Of a DNA stretch of 64,000 bases, positions 13,309 through 26,584 are shown piece after piece. The translations under genes and the position numbers were made by a program. The first letter of the stretch is position 1; every line of letters starts with the position of its first letter. This DNA comes from Cranoglanis bouderius (Eukaryota > Chordata > Actinopteri > Siluriformes > Cranoglanididae). The stretch spans positions 4,175,754 through 4,239,753 of the forward strand of contig CM042566.1 in NCBI GenBank assembly GCA_023630585.1, read 5' to 3'. The notes under the pieces were generated by a model, which did not search any database, was not told the origin of the DNA, and saw only the letters and a program-made list of their open reading frames with translations.

Positions 13309-15995
13309 CTCTCTCTCTCTCTCCCCCCACACCCCCAACCCCCACTGCAATTACAGGATTATTAAAGTAATAAAATGAGTATGAGAGAGTTGTGTATCAG
13401 TATTTATGTCTGTGTGCATGTGAAGAAGAGCAGGTTATATTTATTAGATTGATTAAAGTGATGACATAATTGCAATTATGAGGAGGTTCAGGTCCAGCTG
13501 CTGAGTGAGATGGCAGGGAATGTCAGATTCCAGATGTTCAATATGATATTTCTTTAGCTGTCTATAAGTGCATACTTTGCATGTTACTTACCTGTATACT
13601 CCCTCTGGACCCCTTAATGTCCAATGATGTACCTTAAATTATTTGCAGATGACATATACATACTGAAGGTGCAAAAGATGTACAGTTGGCTAGCTTTCTT
13701 TCTGAGCATGTATAGCTATTTTGACATTGTAAAGTGTATCTTTTTTTTTTTCAGCTCACATGATGAAGAAACATTTTGCCGGACACTGGTCGAATACACC
13801 AGGGCCTGCTCCCATGTTGGTTATCCAGTTCGAGAATGGAGAGACAGCTTCCCTTCATGTGGTCAGTCAAGCCCATCCCATTTATTAAACATTAAACAGG
13901 TTAGTGAAGGGCAATCCTTCCAGGGAAATTAATCTGTGGAATAGAAATTTTAATAATGGCATCGACCCTCCTGATAATTTAATGCTGCCTCACAAGAGGT
14001 TTGCAGTCATCAGAGTATTAAAGAGTTCCCCTTATTACTCATTCTCACCTATTAGTATGGGACTCACTGATCCGATATCGTGAATCAATATTGGGGCCGA
14101 AATTGGCCTGCATGCTAGATTGGTATTGTATTGGAAACAATATTTGGTTTTTTTTTGTTGTTTGATTCGCTGATGTTTTTAATGCCATGAACTTGTCTGT
14201 TGTTGACTGACACCATACAGATCATGCACAAAAGCAGAATACACAAATAATCTTAACTCATGTCACAATCACACTTGATGTTTTGCCTAATTAGCAAAAG
14301 ATAGCATGCTCAGGTACTGTATCAGTAACAGTATTGAATCAAGAATAGAAAAATGGGTAAAGATTGGTACATCCCTGTAATTAGCTCATCCAGTCCCAGT
14401 AAATACACTCTGCTTGTATTTTGATTGTGTTTTTTGATTTCCATATACTGCTCTGTTTTCTTTCAACCCTAGATGGTAGTTTGCTCTTAACCCTTGCTTT
14501 TAATCCTTTTGACTGTCTTACATGTTTGAGTTTTGGATCTGCCTGTTTGCAAAATTGAGCATTCATCATATTGAATATTGTCACATTGTGTGTTATAGCG
14601 GATGGATGTGAAGATAGCTTTGTCCATAGAGACTGTATCAGTTGCTGCCCCCCCACCTGCACTTTTGAAAAAGAGTGCCTAGGCACCAACCTGCACTGCC
14701 TGGATGGATGCTACTGCCCCGATGGTATATAGCTCTTATAGCATGACATCGTCTTATCATTACACTTATACAGCACATACTGTATAATTCAAGACTAATC
14801 TTGTCTTAAATGACTTGAGTGCTCTAGGATTGATATATTATTTCTAGAGTAACATAAGCCTCATCTCCTCCTACTAATATTATTCAAGACCTATATTGCG
14901 GTGCCAGTGTTAAATCATTTTTGAAAATGTAAGACCTAGCTTAATCTACATCTAGAGAACTAGCTCTCAGTGCTCAGTATTGTATGTTGCTGGAAATGGG
15001 TATTTTATATCCATTCACAAATTTCTCAGTGTCTCTCATTTTTCTTCTTCTCTCTTTTTACTCCAGGGTTGATTCTACAGAATGGGACTTGTATAGCAGT
15101 GTCTCAGTGTCCATGTGTATATCATGGCACAGCTTATCCTATGGGTCATGTTCTGGAGCAGGGTTGTACTGTCTGGTAATGAACCCATGTAATTTAAGTT
15201 AATAGCTGTGCTACACTTGTGTTTCTGAGTGTGGGACGTCTGGTGTTCAAACAGTCCAGTTGCATTAGATGCATAATTCATAGAAAGCTGATATCGCACA
15301 TTTCCATGATGTAAAACATCACATTTCTGCATCATGATGTATTATACACCCCTTGTTTCAATAATATTGTTTTTGTACATTTGTCCAAATTGAATTAACT
15401 GCGGCAACAGGGCATGTTCGGACCATGGGCCTTGTGTTCGACACTTGTGGAGTAGTTAATTTCTAGAAATTTATCCAACAATCTCCATTTTCAAATCTAA
15501 TTCATCTAAAAATCTCCATAAACTATTTAAAATGTACATTCTGTAATATAATTTTTTATAGAAATGAATTAATAAGTGCCACTGTGGGTAAGAACACATG
15601 TATTGAGGATGTTCTTTCATAATTTTTTGTGATGCAGTGACATTTTGTCCTGAATTTATAAGACTCTCTATCATTATCATACTGTCATTATGTTTTCAGT
15701 GTCTGCATGGGAGGAGTATGGAACTGCACTGAAAACAATTGCACTTGTAAGATTGGTCTTGTATCATCATAATGTTATCATCAACATGTGTGGAATCATT
15801 ATGTAATAGCTTACCTGAGTATGTGTGTTTAAACTCCAGCGGAGTGTACAGTGATGGGTGACACACATGTGACCACGTTTGATGGGCGCATCTACATGCA
15901 TACGGGCAAATGCCAATATGTACTAGCGAAGAGCCGTGGTAACACCAAGTTTACTGTGACGGTGCAATATGCAGCATGTGGAGAGGTAAGGCTGA

Positions 15996-16076
<81 letters not shown>

Positions 16077-18155
16077 TGAGATCCAATACACAACTGGGAT
16101 TTTCTCTACTTTAACCCACCACATTTAGCTATCATTATGCCAAATGTTTAGAAAGCAGTGTGTTATACAATCTGGATTGTGAAAGTCTGTGATTTAAAGT
16201 ATTGAATTAAGTTAAGAGAAGTTTGTGGTGTTTAACCCCATCATGTGATGAAAAATATCTAAATATGTCTTTAAAGAAGGGGTGTCCAGCTGGTGTAGCT
16301 GCAGATTTTCATTCCAACTAAGCAGAAGCCACACCTGATAGCCCACTACTGACAAAACTGATTAAACTGATGGAATCGATGTGGTTCCTGATTGGTTGGA
16401 ATAAAAACCTGCAGCCATATGACTCTTTGCAGATAAGATCAGACTTTAGATCAGACTTTAGAGTGTCAGTGCTTCTCAATTGTTTGAGTGAGGAATGCGT
16501 AGTTTGTTTCCCATGAAAATAGAGATATCAAGCTGTGTAATTCTTTAGAATCACTGTGTGATGCATTGCTTACTCTATTATTTTATATATATAAATAATT
16601 TTTATCCACCATCTTTGTTGTTAAAGGATAGAGGGAAGATTTTTTAAGACATAAAACTACAACTATTTGGGAGGTTTTTTGAAATGTGAAACCTGTAAAA
16701 ATATTTTATTGGCTCTAGTCTGGCCATTTCAGCAAACAAGAGAGACTCAGACTCTGCGACGATTAATGAGTGTAAAAACATGCAAATAATAAGAAAAAAA
16801 TGTGCTAACTAATTTACTAACAGGATCTGTGGACACTTGCACCTTATATATGATAAGAACTTTATATTAGCGTGTCAATTTGCCTTGATGAATAAGCAGT
16901 TTGGGTGTTTTCATCTAAAACACATGGCAGTATCAATGCAAATAGATTAAATAGACATATATATTGTATGCTCAAATTAATATGACTGAAGGGCAGGTAT
17001 TAAATTTGAATAAATCTGTTGCCACTATTTGAAGTAAAAACAAAAACATTATTATATTAAGGTTTCTAGACGTTATGCTGCTGTATCTCAAAATATCCAA
17101 ATTCAGATATTCAGTCTCTTGTAATTATTACTATATTACCATGTAAAAGTTGGTTTAATATGAGATATTCACCAACCTTTTACAAACCCAGTGACAAGAG
17201 CATTTAAGTAGAGCCTTTCATAAGGTGTTCATTCACGTGTACTTTATGAATAGAACATGCACATAGCTACACTCTGACTTTGTGTGCAATTTATCAGATT
17301 GCACACACAAATGACTGTTTATGTGGGATTGTGGTATATCAGGTGTGTCCTGTTCTTATACAAATGTGTGTTTGTAAGTGTGCATACAGTATAATGTTTT
17401 ATTTTGTTGGTTGTGTCAGTCTCAGGAAGATTCCTGTAGTCACTCTGTGACTCTCGTGGTGGATGAAGACGTCAGCAGGCAAGTCACCCTCAACAGAGAA
17501 GGAGAGGTCATTATTGGGGCCAGCATGGTTGTCAATCTACCTTACTCAGATGGTAAGATTAGACTTTCAATGCACTGTATATTTTTATTACATCAAGTTT
17601 TCTTTAGGTTGTTTGGAGGTACTTTTCTCTTTCAAGTCAGCTTGATCGAGATATTTCTTTTGTAGTCAATGTAGAGTAACTCTTTCCTTCTTCAATGTAA
17701 CGCTGTCTTCCTCAGAAGGTGCCATTTTGTTCAAACAGAATACACTTTCATCTACTGCTATTTTGTCTTTACTGTCTATTGTTCATGTTTATTATTTTAT
17801 GTTTACTACTAGTTTTCAAGGTTTCTGATTTAGGCTTTCAGTTAATGCAGATTTGTATTTTTGCTCTGTTGTTATACGCAAGATTGAATTGTGGATGCTT
17901 ATGTATTTGTATGTGTGTTTGTTAGACGTAGTGGCTGTGCGCAGGCTGACATCTGTGTTCGTGGGCCTGCATGCTTATTTTGGACTGAAGCTGCATTATG
18001 ACTGGCGGGGAGGGCGAATCTACCTGCAGCTGGACAGCACATGGACAGGTGGCACCCTCGGACTCTGTGGAACACTTAATGGCAACCTGCGAGATGACTT
18101 CCTGTATGCGCTTCTCTGTTTGGAACTACATTTTAATCACCATTAAAGTTGTGGC

Positions 18156-18211
<56 letters not shown>

Positions 18212-20783
18212 TACAGTAAGTAAATGATCTATGTTTACTGTCTAGCTCTCCAGCTGGTATGATAGAAGGGACACCGCAGCTGCATGCCAACGCATGGAAA
18301 GTGTCTTCAGCATGTATCAGCCCTGTTAACATCCCCGTCATCGACCCCTGCGAGATGAACCAACAAAACGGTACATATATTTAGTCATATACTGTACCAT
18401 AGCCATCTCATCTAACCAAAATACTAAAAAAAAAGTAAATTGTTTAGATGTGGTATAGTAGATTATGTCATATTTATGAATATCATTCATGTATCCTATT
18501 TAATGTGCTAATTTTTTTAAAATTATTGCTAAGGAGTAAAGCAAAATGTCTATGAGGTTAAAATGCAGAATATCTGCATTAATGCAAGAGTTGGATGAAC
18601 CATTAAGGGATAATAACCCTTATTTATACAAGACCCCCTATTTATTCATGCAAAGCAGATTTTTAAATGAGTATTATAAGTTAAATAAGTATAAGTTTTA
18701 TAAGTACATGGTCCCATCTGTAAAATACAGTGCCATGTATCATTGGAAAATTGGCTTAGTTGTCTTGACATGACTGCCAATGTCATCAAAAGAATGTATT
18801 CTCAAATGAATAAAAACACAAGTAAACCCTCAAAATCTGCTGGTGCAGACAGGTGCAGACTTCAGTTTGCAGCAGAGTAATGGCCCGAAGCATACTGCTA
18901 AACAACTATTGTTATTTCCAAGATGAAAAATCAGAGGGAAGGCAAAAAGTCTCCAAATCAAGTGCATTGCAGGAGGGAGAGCATCACCAGATAATATAAC
19001 CAACATTCAGCCTATCATTTTTGCAAAGGCTACAACGTTAAAGATTGTTATTTACGTATGTATTTATGGGGGAGGCATGGTGGCTTAGTGGTTGCCTCGC
19101 ACCTCCAGAGTTGGGGGTTAGATTCCTCCAGGTACTCCGGTTTCCTCCGAAGACATGCGATGTAGGCTGATTGGCATCTCTAATTTGCCTGTGCGCATGT
19201 GTGTGTGATTGTGCCCTGCGATGGGTTGGCACCCCATCCAGATTGACCCCGGCCTTGTTCAAGGCTCCCCACGACCCTGTGTAGGATAAGTACAGAAAAT
19301 GTATGTATGTATTTATATATTTAATTTAAGGCTATTTAAGAATTTGTTAATCAGGTGGTCAGAACTGTGGCACTGTGTGTGAAACTATACTTTTCTGTTA
19401 ATATACTGTAATTAAACTAGTTAAATATTTGGCACATTAAAGACATTGGTACAGTGTAGCTTAGATTTGGAACCTCTTATAAGAAACACATTTGATTTAA
19501 ATGATGATTACATTAGGCTTTTAACTTTAATATAACAGCTTTAACAACTTTATAGTTAATAGTTGTCTAATAGTGATCTCCAACATCAGCTCGTGACTGA
19601 AAAAATATTAGCCGTGGTTTAAAAAAGTATACATTTAGGAGATGAAAATACAATATGACAGCATTGCATACATGTCCAAATGCACTCTGTCTGTAACATG
19701 GGTTTGTTTTGTTCTTTGTTGCTTTGTAAGAAGGTTAACAGACTCTGCTGTGATAATTTCCTGTTGTGTTGCAGTCTTCTATGCGTCATTGTGCGATGTC
19801 CTGACTGGAGACGTGTTTGCTGCATGCCACGCGTATGTGAGTCCTGGTGTGTACCACCAGCAGTGCCGCTATCAAGCCTGTCGGTGTGGCAGTGGATGCC
19901 TGTGCACTGCGCTCGCCCATTACGCCTACGTCTGCTCCAAACACCACATCACCATCTACTTCAGAGCACATGTCTCCGAATGTGGTTAGTTTATAACCAT
20001 GTACATGGGTTTAATTTCCGCTAATTAGCACAACGGTTTATTTAAGGAAACCTGGTAATGCTTTTGGGCAAACCATAAATTAAAACAAATAAGCCACATA
20101 ATAAACACCTGCATTAACCATTGTTAATTCCACCCACAAGCATGAATAAGTCCACTGTGATCAATATGAAATAATGCCTTAATTGATATGTTTGCTGTGG
20201 TTAATTGGATAATTGATGGCTGAATTTGGGTTCTAATATTTACGCAGAATTCAGCTGATTATCAACATTTTGTAACATGCAAAATGCTGTAGTATAATTT
20301 ATGATTATTTATGTTTACTTATATTAGTGATAGGTGGAAAAGGCATTAGTTAATGCATGTGTATGTAGTTAAAATGTAAACAAAAATCAATTAATGCACA
20401 CTAACATCAGTGCTTCCAAAGTTACAGTACTTTATATTAGTTATGGTACACGGATGCTAAAGATAAAGGCTTGCTGATGATAACAATGAAAACATCTGTA
20501 TTACAGAGATTATATTCAGTTATATTCATTATATTCAGACCTTGGGGTGAAATATAAAACACACTCTCTCCACCTCTTATTTAAACTTTTACCATCAGGA
20601 CCATAGGAGGACTCCCCCAAAACATGAGTTGGGGTTTTGTCTATTTTTTTTTTTTAAATAAATACTGAGATAAAGATTTAATGGATATTAAAAAAAAAAA
20701 AAATCAAGTGTATAATAAGTGTGCATTGTTAAAGAACCTTTAATTATGTTTATTAAGGATTAATGTGTTATGACAGTACTTAG

Positions 20784-20876
<93 letters not shown>

Positions 20877-22236
20877 AAGGCATGGTCTGTTTAGGGGGAA
20901 TGATGTACCACCCTTGCACGACATCATGTGGGAGAACATGCCATTCATTGAGTATAGGTGAAGTGTGTGATGGAGACTGTGCCGAAGGATGTGGCTGCAT
21001 GGATGAGATGTTCTATGATCACGCACGTCAGCGCTGTGTACCGCTGTAAGCCAAAAAAAACCAACACCACATATTTGTAAGGCCACATGGTGTTTTTTTA
21101 GTTAGTTTTGTCTTCTGTTTAAGTTGGAGAGTCACATGAGATTCCATTTTGTTTAGTTCTCAGTGTCACTGTTACTTCATGGGTTCGGTCTTTCAGCCAG
21201 GAGAAGTGTCCTTCAGCTCCTCTGGGCCTTGGTAAGTGTGTGTACAAATTTGTGAATCGTACTGGGTAAAAGGGGAACATCAGTATTCTGTTAACTGCCT
21301 GTGATGTAGCATGTAGTAAAGGATTTGGCAAATGTAAATTGTGGTATTCTATAATTTTATAATGCTAACAATAAGCATATATGCTAACACAGTGAGCACA
21401 GTATAGGAAAATGTAATGTCATTTGTATTTTAAGTCTCTGCAGAAATGCTCGTATGGAGTGTGTGCCTGAAGAAAGAGGTAAATAATAAAATTATACCTT
21501 TTCACCTTCTCGCTTTTGCACTCAGCGTTTTGCAATAAAAATATCTCAGTCCTAAGATTACACATTAATCCGGTTACCATTGAATAATTTCCTGGATTGG
21601 TATCCAGGATGTGACATTCAGTGTGCTTTATATTCTTTAATTTGCAGTGTTCATGCTAATGTAAATAGGCTTTATTTAATATTATGAGATTTTAATGTTT
21701 ATAATAATTTCCTTGTCTGGTTTTGAAACTTGTTTCAAACTACAGGGTTCTTCTAAAAATGCGATAGTAAACCCATTAGAAGTTCCCTGCTTAATGATTA
21801 ATGATAAATAAACAATTATTACTTGCACAGGTTTAATTTCCTTAACCTGTTGTAAAATACAACCCTAAATTTGGTACGGTAAATGTTTCTTTTCTGACAG
21901 TGCAGTGTGTTGGAATTGTAAAACCTCACACACACACCCTCTCCTGACTTTAATGTTTATTAATTTTTTCATTCAGAGCCTGAGACAGATGATTGTCCGA
22001 ACGGAAAAGTGTACTATAACTGCAGGGGTCCCCAGGGTGCAGGGCCATCTGGTGTGGGCGTGGCTTGTGAACTCACCTGTAGGAACCTAATGCTGAACCT
22101 TACCTGTCCTCCTATGACCCCCTGTGTGCCTGGATGTGGCTGTCCTGCAGGGTAATGTGTATTTCTCTGTCTGAAAGGGATTTGATTGAATTATTGGATT
22201 GCATAACATCACATAGTAAAGAGTAACATAGTAAAT

Positions 22237-22292
<56 letters not shown>

Positions 22293-22645
22293 CATATGTA
22301 CAGGTTAGTTGGTCATAATGGAGAGTGCTATTATCCAGAAAACTGCCCATGTGCCTGGCTTGGACTTGAGTATCTTCCAGGAGAGACAGTGGATACTCCT
22401 TGTTACCGCTGGTCAGTGTGTTTATATGGGATTGTTTCTTGTTAACTGTTTGTTTTTATCGGCACTTTTTAAATCATGTGAATATTGATTTTGTTTTCAG
22501 TGTGTGTCATCGTGGGTTCTTTAATTGCACATACTTTCCATGTCCGGCTGTGTGCACTATCTACAGCGACCGTCATTACCACACGTTCGACGGCCTGGAA
22601 TATGACTATGCTAGTGATTGCCAAGTTTACCTTATAAAGGTACTG

Positions 22646-22720
<75 letters not shown>

Positions 22721-24504
22721 TGTGTGGGTGTGTGTGTGTGTATGTGGGTGGCTATGTTATACACATGAATGTATTTCCAGTACACCACTGATACCTGGAT
22801 GATGGACTACTTGGGCCAATTTATATCCCACAATGCAGTGCTGTTATTTACAGTCCAGGGGAAAGCAACAAAGGCAGCAGCTATAGTGCCATACGTACAT
22901 ATTCACCCCCTTTTCTACATTTTGTAGTGTTACAAACTGGAACTGAAATGGACACAATTGGGATTATTATAATATTATAATATTATAATATTGTTAGTGA
23001 GAGGAAACTCAATATAAAAGTAACATTTGTGATTGCATTCTACTGATATAATTTCTAAATAATTTTGCCAACTATGTAGAATTCCACCCCAATTCAATAT
23101 GATGGGTTATTTTGTGTAGATGCAGGATACAGTTGAGGTCATAAGTTTATATACGCCTTGCAGAATCTGCAAAATGTTAAGAATTAAAAAAAAAAAAAAA
23201 AAGATGGATGCTCAAGAAGGCAACACTACATTAAGAGCCATAGGGGTGTACACTTTTGAACAGGATAATTAGTGTAAATTGTTATTTTGTTGAAAGATCT
23301 TATTTTTTTCATTCAGTACTGCCGTTCAGAAGCGACATAAGATATTCACATGTTTCCCAGAAGACAAAATGATAATAATTTACACCGATCATCCTGTTCA
23401 AAAGTTCACCCCCCCCCCCCCCCCCCCCCCCGGCTCTTAATGTAGTGTTGCCTTCTTGAGCATCAGTTGAATGTTTGAGAATGTTTGCACCTTTTGTAAT
23501 AGTCGTGTACGAGTCCCTCAGTTGTCCTCAGTGTGAAAAGGTGGATCTCAACATCATATAGCCGCTGTTGGAAAGGGCTCAAATATACAGAAGATGCTGG
23601 AAAAGCAAAGAATGTGCAGGACCTGGAGGATTTTTCTGAAGAACAGTGGGCAGTTTAATTGCTCAGGACAAACAAGGGACTCGTGAACAACTATCACAAA
23701 ACATTAAAAACAGTCGTTGATCATCCAGGTAACAACACGCGGTATTAAGAATCAAGTGTATGTAAACTTTTGAACTGGTTTGTTTGTGTAAATTCAGTTA
23801 TTATTGTGTCTTTTGGACTATATGTAAATATGTATCTGTTATGTGAAATAGTTTATTCAGGGAAGAACTAAATACAAAATTAAATTAAAAAAAAAAATTA
23901 TTAACATTTTGCAGATTCTGCAAGGCGTATATAAACTAATGACCTCAACTATATATAATTCCAAGTAAGTCCATTTTAGTTCCAGGTTGTAACACTACAA
24001 TCTGTGGAAAGGTTCAAGGGGGTGAATACTTATGCAAGACATTTTGAACACAGCCCAAGTGTGTCAGCTAAGGAAAGAGGTCCAAAGTGTCACCCATTGT
24101 TGACCGTTTGAGAGTAAATCGGATTTATTAGCAGAAAGGCGCTTACCAGCTTCCACAAATGGAATGTTTTTATCACATCTACAATGACACACCTTTAAAC
24201 CTGCCAAAACGTTTTTTTAATACCAACAAAGAGGCTAAGAAGGTGTGTGAGTGAGTGAGCTTTCCTTCGCAACTCGCTCGCTGTCAGGGTGGATAGAATA
24301 GCTAGAAAGGATTGGCTCCCACTGCTCCTAATCTTGGGAAAATCAGAGTGGATTTTTAATTAGAGCAGGATTGCTGTAATGGAGCCCGGCTGAATGTCAA
24401 ACCCGCACGAACACAGCACACAAACTTTGCAATAGCCCTCAGTTAACAAAGAGCAATCTGTTCCCAATCAGCCTACACACTGGAACACACCCTGCTCCTG
24501 CCTT

Positions 24505-24582
<78 letters not shown>

Positions 24583-25130
24583 CTGTCTGTTTGTCTGTCT
24601 GTGCAGGGTTAGTGAAAGGACTTTGGTGTCTGTTAAAGGTCAGTAAGTCTCGGAGGAGCCCATTGATCTACTCTGGGGACAGAGCTCTCGGCCGCTACAA
24701 AAAAGACCATACGCACACACACACACACACATACACACACACACACACATTGAGATTAAGTTTAATATGCTAACCTTACTAGTGTAACTGTATATACGTT
24801 GCAGATGAAGTGGATAGAGTTCAGGCCGAAAAAAACACTCAAGTATTCCTTTAATATTCTGCCTGTTTTCTGTTTTTCCATAAATAGAGCATAGGTGATA
24901 CAGAGATTTCTATCACGGCTCAGAATAAAGACTGCTACGAAAGCGGAATAGTCTGCATGAAGAACCTGCTCATCTATGTCGGCCTCACTAAAATCTACTT
25001 CAATGATAACTCGGGCAGACCTGTAAGTCATCTGTCTATAACTGCAGCCTTTAAATGATGACAACATAAACTCTCTATTTGTCAATGTGCTCTTGCGGCT
25101 GTTTGTTTTCAGGTATGGTGTACGCCTGCT

Positions 25131-25177
<47 letters not shown>

Positions 25178-26553
25178 GTGTGTTCATTGTGTTTGTGGTG
25201 GACTTTCAGAGCCCCTCTACTGTGGTCGGACGAGGGTACGAATTTGAGCTTTGGACAGCGGGCTACTACACGGTGGTCCATTTCCCCAACCATGACTTGA
25301 CTGTGCTGTGGGACCGAAAAACAACTATCCACATTCGTGCTGGGCCGCGATGGAAGGTTAGAGTTGCTACCTCACATTTTATGATATGAATTCAGTTTAA
25401 ACTAGAGATGTGGCTTTATGATTAGGGAATCTGAAATAGATATACTGTTAATATTATGCTATATCAGTTGAGCCACTAGTGTCACAGAAATATTATTTCC
25501 AGGTATGGCTCCAGGTTAATACACTATATGACCAAAAGTTTGTGGATACCTGACCATCACACCAATATGTTCTTTTTAAACATCATTCCAGATTTATTCC
25601 CTATTTTGCAGCTATAATAACCTTGATTCTTCTGGGAAGGCTTTCCACCCAGATTTTGGAGTGTGGCTGTGGGATTTGTCCATTCAGCCACAAAAGCATT
25701 GAGATCAGGTTGAGTAATGATGTTGGGTGAGGAGGCCTGGGGTGTAGTCAGCATTCCAGTTCATCCCAAAGGTGTTCAGTGGGGTTGAGGTCAGGGCTCT
25801 GTGCAGGCTACTTGAGTTCTTCCACTCCAACCTTGGAAAACTGTGTCTTAATGAACCTCGAGTTATGCACAGGGGAATTGTCATGCTGGAACAGGTTTGG
25901 GCCTCTTAGTTCCAGTGAAGGGAATCTTTGGCCATATAGTGTACATCAGTGATATTCAATTGCACATCCAAAAACTAAACGGTGTAACACCTTTGTACCC
26001 GCTGCAATCCTGCATTAACTCCTGCATAAAGTGCCTTACAAGATGAAAAGGCACACATATTGTCAACCTGTTTCAAGTTATTTGTTTATACGTTTGTTTT
26101 AAGCTGTCAGCAGTTCTGACATCCAAATATTGCATTTCTGTGGTGTAAACTTGATCTAAACCTGATCTAAAAACATGATCTATATTCAGTTGACGTCACT
26201 GAGCTCAACTTGGAAAGCTGCTTCATAGAAGGTGGTGGTGCAGTTGACGTGTCTGGATTAGCCAAACGAAACATCTACTTTTTCATATCTATGACTCGCA
26301 CGTAGGCTCAACAGAGATGTGGGGTCAGTCGAGGGGCAAGGGAAAGCTTGTGAATGTTTTCATTGTAATTGCAGTTTACCTCACAGGCAGCACCTTTAAC
26401 AAAACTGTTTTTAAAATATTCTAGCAGTTTCCTTAACCAAATAAATTTTAACCAGAATACCTGGACTGTTGCACCACCTTTACTTTCAACAGACATTCAA
26501 CAACCTTTTACCAAATGGTTGTTGGTAAAAGGTTACCAGTAACCAAAATGTGC

Positions 26554-26584
<31 letters not shown>

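Larger units (their letters stand above)
15986..17419. other. Intron 15 with UG tract and palindromic element
   Basis: It contains the microsatellite at 15997 and the palindromic repeat at 16280; the rest, about 1 kb, is AT-rich with nothing recognised. Confidence 0.6.

Noticed and set aside
18546..18773. 75-residue + strand frame in intron 18
   Set aside because: Lys/Tyr/Asn-rich AT-driven composition with no domain and no splice support.
20770..20961. Open frames of alternating Cys-Val or Thr-His residues on both strands (also at 2480, 15851, 22239, 38497, 42783, 46315, 49690)
   Set aside because: They are translations of TG or CA microsatellites.
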